Below, piece after piece: positions 58,989 to 64,000 of a stretch of 64,000 bases of DNA (its first letter is position 1; every line of letters begins with the position of its first letter). Below the pieces are notes generated by a model that saw nothing but the letters and a program-made list of their open reading frames with translations, was not told where the DNA came from and searched no databases. The DNA is from Thalassospira sp. (lineage in GTDB: Bacteria > Pseudomonadota > Alphaproteobacteria > Rhodospirillales > Thalassospiraceae). Both the position numbers and the translations under genes were made by a program. Where the stretch lies: positions 310,001 through 374,000 of the forward strand of contig NZ_JAUYHK010000016.1 of the NCBI RefSeq assembly GCF_030690045.1, given 5' to 3'.

Positions 58989-60047
58989 TTATGCCTTGAC
59001 CCCGGCACCCGGTCGTTTGGGGGCATCCGGGTCCAGCGGCCAGCGCGGACGGGGTTTGAAATCCAGCCCGTCCTGTTCGCCCAGACGGAACCGTTCCAGC
59101 CCCGCCCATGCAATCATGGCGGCATTGTCGGTACACAGCGCAATCGGAGGGGCCACCAGTTTCAACCCGGCCTGATCTGTCAGTTCGGTCAGGCGGGTCT
59201 GCAAATACTGATTGGCCGCCACCCCGCCTGCCACCACCAATGTCGTGCCGCCGGGATGTTCGTTCATGAACTGATAAACAGCGTTGCGCGTGCGATCAAT
59301 CAGGGTTTCCCCCACCGCCCGCTGAAACGATGCCGCCAGATCGGCCTTGACGGTATCGGTTTGCTGTTCGACCGGAAAACCGTCCAGATAAATCCGCACA
59401 GCCGTTTTCAGACCCGAAAATGAAAAATCGCAACCGGGACGCCCACGCAGGGGCCGCGGCAGGCCAAATCGCAACGGATCGCCCTTTTTTGCCAATTGTT
59501 CCAGCGCCGGACCACCGGGATAACCCAGCCCCATCATTTTCGCGGTTTTGTCAAAGGCTTCGCCGACGGCATCGTCAATCGTCGTGCCAATGCGTTTATA
59601 TTGACCGACCCCTTTAACAATCAAAATCTGGCAATGCCCGCCCGAGACCAGCAACAATAAATAGGGAAATGCCACATCATCGGTCAGCCGCACCGTCAGG
59701 GCGTGGCCTTCCAGATGATTGACCGCGATAAACGGTTTGTGCGCGGCAAAGGCGATGGCCTTGGCCGTCATGGTCCCAACCATCACCCCGCCAATCAGCC
59801 CCGGCCCGCCAGTGCAGGCAACGGCATCCAGATCGGCAAAATCCAGCCCGGCATCATCCATCGCCATCGCCACCAGCACATCAAGATGTTCCAGATGGGC
59901 GCGTGCGGCAATTTCGGGCACCACCCCGCCATAGGGTTTGTGTTCTTCAAGTTGCGTCAGGACGCGATTCGCCAGAATTTCGCGGCGGTCATTGACAATC
60001 GCCGCCGCTGTTTCATCGCAACTGGTTTCAATCCCGAGAACAATCAT
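58989..60047 (-). CDS. tsaD: tRNA N6-threonylcarbamoyladenosine synthase TsaD
   Basis: [46 protein letters not shown]. Confidence 0.96.
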   Translation of the reverse strand: MIVLGIETSCDETAAAIVNDRREILANRVLTQLEEHKPYGGVVPEIAARAHLEHLDVLVAMAMDDAGLDFADLDAVACTGGPGLIGGVMVGTMTAKAIAFAAHKPFIAVNHLEGHALTVRLTDDVAFPYLLLLVSGGHCQILIVKGVGQYKRIGTTIDDAVGEAFDKTAKMMGLGYPGGPALEQLAKKGDPLRFGLPRPLRGRPGCDFSFSGLKTAVRIYLDGFPVEQQTDTVKADLAASFQRAVGETLIDRTRNAVYQFMNEHPGGTTLVVAGGVAANQYLQTRLTELTDQAGLKLVAPPIALCTDNAAMIAWAGLERFRLGEQDGLDFKPRPRWPLDPDAPKRPGAGVKA

Positions 60048-60269
60048 GGTTTTCGCGTCCGGTTCTTCAAAAATTGCGCCTGATCAAGGCAGGGCATCTT
60101 GCGATCATGTAGCCCAAACACAGGATGCTTTCCACCCCCGGCGCAACATATCTGCGTGTTGCATCCCGGCACGCACCCCGAAAGACCGGTATTTTAACGC
60201 CTTGCAGATGATTTGAAATTTGCCACAACACCTTGTTTCCACGCCTGATCCGGATTACAACCCGACATT

Positions 60270-61214
60270 ATGACAGATACAGCAAAACTCCGAATTGGAA
60301 CCCGTGGTTCGCCACTTGCCCTGGCCCAGGCGCATGAAGTGCGTGACAAACTGGCGGCCGCCCATCCTGAATTGTCGGGGCCAAATGCCATCGACATTGT
60401 TGTCATTACCACAACCGGCGATAAAATTCTGGATCGCGCCCTGTCGGAAATTGGTGGCAAGGGCCTGTTTACCAAGGAAATCGACGATGCCCTGATGGGT
60501 GGCGAAATCGACCTTGCCGTCCACAGCATGAAAGACGTGCCGACCATCCTGCCCGATGGCATGATTTTGCCAACTATCCTGCCACGCGAAGATGTGCGCG
60601 ATGTGTTTATTTCGCTGAAATATAAAAACTTTGCCGAAATGCCCGAAGGATCGGTCATCGGGTCGGCCTCGCTCCGCCGTCAGGCCATGATCCTCAACAA
60701 ATACCCGCATCTGAAAGTCATCACGTTTCGCGGCAATGTGCAAACCCGCCTGCGCAAGCTTGAAGAAGGTCAGGTAGATGCCACCCTTCTGGCGATGGCC
60801 GGTCTGAACCGGCTGGGCCGCCCGGATGTCGCCACGGCAGCCATTTCGGAAAATGACATGCTGCCGGCCGTTGCCCAAGGCGCGATTGGCATCACCATTC
60901 GCGAAGATGACAGCAAATGTGCCAACTGGTTGACACCCTTGCACAGCAAAACATCGGCGATGCGCGTTGCCGCCGAACGGGCGGCCCTTCGCGCCCTTGA
61001 CGGTTCCTGCCGCACGCCGATTGCCGCCCTTGCCGAATTCCGCCCGGATGGTCAGATGCGCCTGCGCGTTACCATCATCCGCCCGGATGGCAGCGAACGG
61101 CTTGATACTGAACGTCTGATTGCCAACCCTGATACCGCAAAGGCCGTGGCCGCCGGACAGGATGCCGGTAACGAACTGAAAGAACGCGGCGGTCCTGATT
61201 TTATTACCGCCTGA
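60270..61214 (+). CDS. hemC: Hydroxymethylbilane synthase
   Basis: LRIGTRGSPLALAQAHEVRDKL, DLAVHSMKDVPTILPDGM, ERAALRALDGSCRTPIAALAEF. Confidence 0.95.
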   Translation: MTDTAKLRIGTRGSPLALAQAHEVRDKLAAAHPELSGPNAIDIVVITTTGDKILDRALSEIGGKGLFTKEIDDALMGGEIDLAVHSMKDVPTILPDGMILPTILPREDVRDVFISLKYKNFAEMPEGSVIGSASLRRQAMILNKYPHLKVITFRGNVQTRLRKLEEGQVDATLLAMAGLNRLGRPDVATAAISENDMLPAVAQGAIGITIREDDSKCANWLTPLHSKTSAMRVAAERAALRALDGSCRTPIAALAEFRPDGQMRLRVTIIRPDGSERLDTERLIANPDTAKAVAAGQDAGNELKERGGPDFITA

Positions 61215-61243
61215 GCGGACAGAAAAGACAGACAGGAGGATAA

Positions 61244-61966
61244 ATGCCCCCATTGATCCTCAACACAAGGCCCGTTGCCGATTCCGAAGGATTGCTGGCA
61301 GCCTTGCAGGGGTATGGCTATCGCACCCTGTCTGCACCGATGCTGGAAATCGTTTTGACGCCTCGCACCTCTGACATTGATTTGTTCGGGGTGCAGGCGC
61401 TGGTTTTTACATCGGCCAATGGCGTACGGGCCTTTGTCGCCGCGTGTGAACGACGTGATTTGCCGGTTCTGTCGGTCGGCGATGCCACCGCCCGCATGGC
61501 ACGCATGGCTGGATTTGACGATATTCAAAGTGCCGCAGGCGATATTCAGGATCTTGCCGCCCTGATCACGGCAAAGATTGATCCGCACAAAGGCAGCCTT
61601 TATCACCCCGCCGCCAGCCAGCCCGCCGGGGATTTGGCCACCATGCTGGCCGGGACCGGATATGAAATCCGGCGCGAAACGCTGTATGAAGCACAACCGG
61701 TCAATGATTTTTCCCCGGAAGTTCTGGACGCGCTGACCCGCCACCAGATTGATGCCGTTTTATTTTTCTCTCCCCGAACGGCACAAAGCTTTGTTAAGGT
61801 GGTGGCGCATTATAAAATGGATGCGGCCATCCGGCACATTCAGGCCTTTTGTCTGAGCCAGGCCGTGAAAGACCGGCTTTCGCCCCTTACATGGCAGGAG
61901 ATACATGTTGCCCGACAGCCGACACAAGAACACCTTCTTCTGACGCTAGCATCTGTTATCGCCTGA
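61244..61966 (+). CDS. hemD: Uroporphyrinogen-III synthase
   Basis: LVFTSANGVRAFVAACERRDLPVLSVGDATARMARMAGFDDIQSAAGD; directly after hemC. Confidence 0.88.
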   Translation: MPPLILNTRPVADSEGLLAALQGYGYRTLSAPMLEIVLTPRTSDIDLFGVQALVFTSANGVRAFVAACERRDLPVLSVGDATARMARMAGFDDIQSAAGDIQDLAALITAKIDPHKGSLYHPAASQPAGDLATMLAGTGYEIRRETLYEAQPVNDFSPEVLDALTRHQIDAVLFFSPRTAQSFVKVVAHYKMDAAIRHIQAFCLSQAVKDRLSPLTWQEIHVARQPTQEHLLLTLASVIA

Positions 61967-62021
61967 CATTTCCTGCGCCACAGGGCGTCTCGGAACAACC
62001 GCAAACTGCAATGGTCCGCCC

Positions 62022-63431
62022 GTGAAAAAACCAGAAACGCCAAAACCCGCTGCCGCCAAACCGGAAACCCCGTCTGAAACGATTTCAATCGACAGTCAGG
62101 GCAACGCGTCTGTTGATCCGGCACAAAAAACCGCCCCGAATGCCGCACAAGGCACAACAGGTTCCGGTCCGGCAAAAGCCCCGGACGACAAAAAAGCCGA
62201 TGATAAAAAGCCTGACAACTGGACGATCAAGCCCGGCCAGTCAGACCTGAAATCGGCCAAAAAAGATGACGTTCCGGCAAAACCAGTGAAAAAACGCGGC
62301 GGATTATTATGGATCATTGCCATTATCGGCCTGATAATTATCACGGCATGGGCCGGTCGTGACAGATGGTGGCACCATGCCGAACCAACTTTGACCACGG
62401 TCCTGCCCTCTTCGCTGATCGGGGCACTGGCACCTGACAATGCCGCCAATGGCGGCACAGACAGCACCGCGTCCGACACGCCCGCCCCGACCCCCGATAT
62501 CAACATCCCGTCGGACGAAACCGTCACCGATACCGACACTGCCTCGGATGATATCCTGCCTGCTGTACCGGCATCACCGACCCTGTCATCGGAACCGGAC
62601 ACCGCCGAAGACAAAGAGGTCATTGTCGATCCCAGTCTGACCGCCCGGTTGTCTGAACTTGAAGGCACCATCAGCGCCCTGCGCGAGCGCCTTGATCAGG
62701 ATCAGGGTGACAGCCTGAATAATACCGTGGCACAACGCATGGCCGAAATCGAAACCCGCACCGCCCCGATTGCCGAACTGGCACGGGTCGAAGCCGAACT
62801 GGCCGGTGTGGCATCGGAAATGCGCGATATGTCGGCGCGACTGGCGACAATGGAAGAAGAAGTCCGGGCCACCGCCGGGTTGCGAATCGAAGGCCGCGGG
62901 CAGGCAATTGGCATTGCCGTTGCCATCCTGCGCGATGCCGTACAGCGTGGCGGACCGTTTCAGGTCGCCCTCAATCAGCTTGAACGCAGCGGCACCGATG
63001 ACCCGCTGGTTGCCGAACAGATTGTTTTGTTGAAACCTTTCGCCAATACCGGCGCACCCACCATCGAGAATTTGCGCCAAAGCTTCCCGGCAATTGCGCA
63101 GGAAGCCATCCGCGCCAGCACCGATGATCATTCCGGTTCGGTTCTGGATGCAACACTGGCCAATTTACAAAAACTGTTTCCGGTCCGCCGGGTTGATGTC
63201 GCCGGGCAGGAAAGCCTTGATGGCCGTCTTGCCAGTGCCGAACAGGCACTGGAACATAACGATCTTGATGCCGCCATCACCGCCCTTGAAGGGGTCGAAG
63301 GGGTAAATGCCCAACAGGCGATTGCCCCCTGGCTGACCCGCGCCAAGGATCGTCAGACCATTGACACATCACTTGCCACCCTGAGTTCACGCGCCATCAC
63401 CCTTCTGACCGGTACAGGAGACGGCCAATGA
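62022..63431 (+). CDS. Mitofilin-domain inner membrane protein (COG4223-type), GTG start
   Basis: 469 aa; Lys/Pro/Ala-rich N-terminus, one TM (GGLLWIIAIIGLIIITAWAG), coiled-coil, between hemD and hemY. Confidence 0.75.
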   Translation: MKKPETPKPAAAKPETPSETISIDSQGNASVDPAQKTAPNAAQGTTGSGPAKAPDDKKADDKKPDNWTIKPGQSDLKSAKKDDVPAKPVKKRGGLLWIIAIIGLIIITAWAGRDRWWHHAEPTLTTVLPSSLIGALAPDNAANGGTDSTASDTPAPTPDINIPSDETVTDTDTASDDILPAVPASPTLSSEPDTAEDKEVIVDPSLTARLSELEGTISALRERLDQDQGDSLNNTVAQRMAEIETRTAPIAELARVEAELAGVASEMRDMSARLATMEEEVRATAGLRIEGRGQAIGIAVAILRDAVQRGGPFQVALNQLERSGTDDPLVAEQIVLLKPFANTGAPTIENLRQSFPAIAQEAIRASTDDHSGSVLDATLANLQKLFPVRRVDVAGQESLDGRLASAEQALEHNDLDAAITALEGVEGVNAQQAIAPWLTRAKDRQTIDTSLATLSSRAITLLTGTGDGQ

Positions 63432-64000
63432 TCCGGCTTGCCCTGTTTATTCTCGCAACAGCTGCCCTTGTCACCGGCACGGTCTGGTTTGCCAATAATC
63501 CGGGCACAATGACAGTGGTCTGGCTGGGATATCGTTTTGACGGATCGGTCGGCATGGTGGTGCTTGGCCTTGTTCTTTTGACGATGGTTCTGATGCTGCT
63601 GTGGCGGACATGGTCGGCGATTTCCCATTCGCCGGGCTGGCTGGGCCGCCTTCTGGGCAGCCGTCGCCGCAAAAAGGGCCAGCAAGCCCTGACGATGGGC
63701 CTGCTGGAACTGGCATCGGGCGATGTGCGTCAGGCGCTTAAACATACCCGTGCGGTCGATAAATATCTTGAAGACGATACCTTAACCCGTCTTCTGACCG
63801 CACAGGCCGCCGAACTGGATGGGAATGACGCCGCCGCCAAACGGCAATTCGACGCCATGCTGCAACAACCGGATTCGGCTTTTTTCGGGCTGCGCGGGCT
63901 GTTGCAACTTTCTCTCAAGACCAATGACCGCAAATCTGCGCTTGATTATGCCGAACGCGCCCACCGGTTGCGCCCGCGCAATCCATCGGTTCTGGTGACG
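63428..64000 (+). CDS. hemY: HemY N-terminal domain protein, truncated by window edge
   Basis: MIRLALFILATAALVTGTVWFANNPGTMTVVWLGYRFDGSVGMVVLGLVLL...LLSRRRKKGQQALTMGLLELASGD-like; follows the mitofilin-domain gene with ATGA overlap. Confidence 0.82.
   Translation, partial: MIRLALFILATAALVTGTVWFANNPGTMTVVWLGYRFDGSVGMVVLGLVLLTMVLMLLWRTWSAISHSPGWLGRLLGSRRRKKGQQALTMGLLELASGDVRQALKHTRAVDKYLEDDTLTRLLTAQAAELDGNDAAAKRQFDAMLQQPDSAFFGLRGLLQLSLKTNDRKSALDYAERAHRLRPRNPSVLVT

Overview
64 kb chromosomal segment of an alphaproteobacterium, probably Rhodospirillales-like (low-confidence inference from gene content and synteny). Most of it is core genome: fabI, tandem tRNA-Gly, glnK-amtB, ftsK, trxA, addAB, the murU/amgK/tsaE cell-wall recycling block, lepA, a polyamine-type ABC transporter operon, infC/rpmI/rplT/pheST, gpsA/tsaD and hemCD-hemY. 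The standout accessory locus is at about 15.9-20.6 kb. A LanM-type (class II) lanthipeptide synthetase with a CCG-type cyclase motif lies just upstream of a small gene on the same strand. That gene encodes a tandem-repeat peptide with four copies of GTx[HR][FP]PMC in 19/19/17-aa units, and it has its own predicted promoter and terminator. No export ABC transporter or protease is visible nearby, and a tandem-GNAT protein is divergently encoded. I interpret this as an apparently undescribed multi-core lanthipeptide (RiPP) system. Secondary signals: an alphaproteobacterial LexA box upstream of an orphan small ORF and a structured G-rich non-coding region (20.69-21.38 kb); a probable AUA start codon for infC; a sigma-54 promoter at glnK-amtB; an FNR-like box at ompW; an orphan AbiEii-like nucleotidyltransferase preceded by a nested inverted repeat; and a large RTX protein behind an AT-rich double-dyad region. 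All calls come from reading the sequence and the supplied ORF track; no database searches were run.
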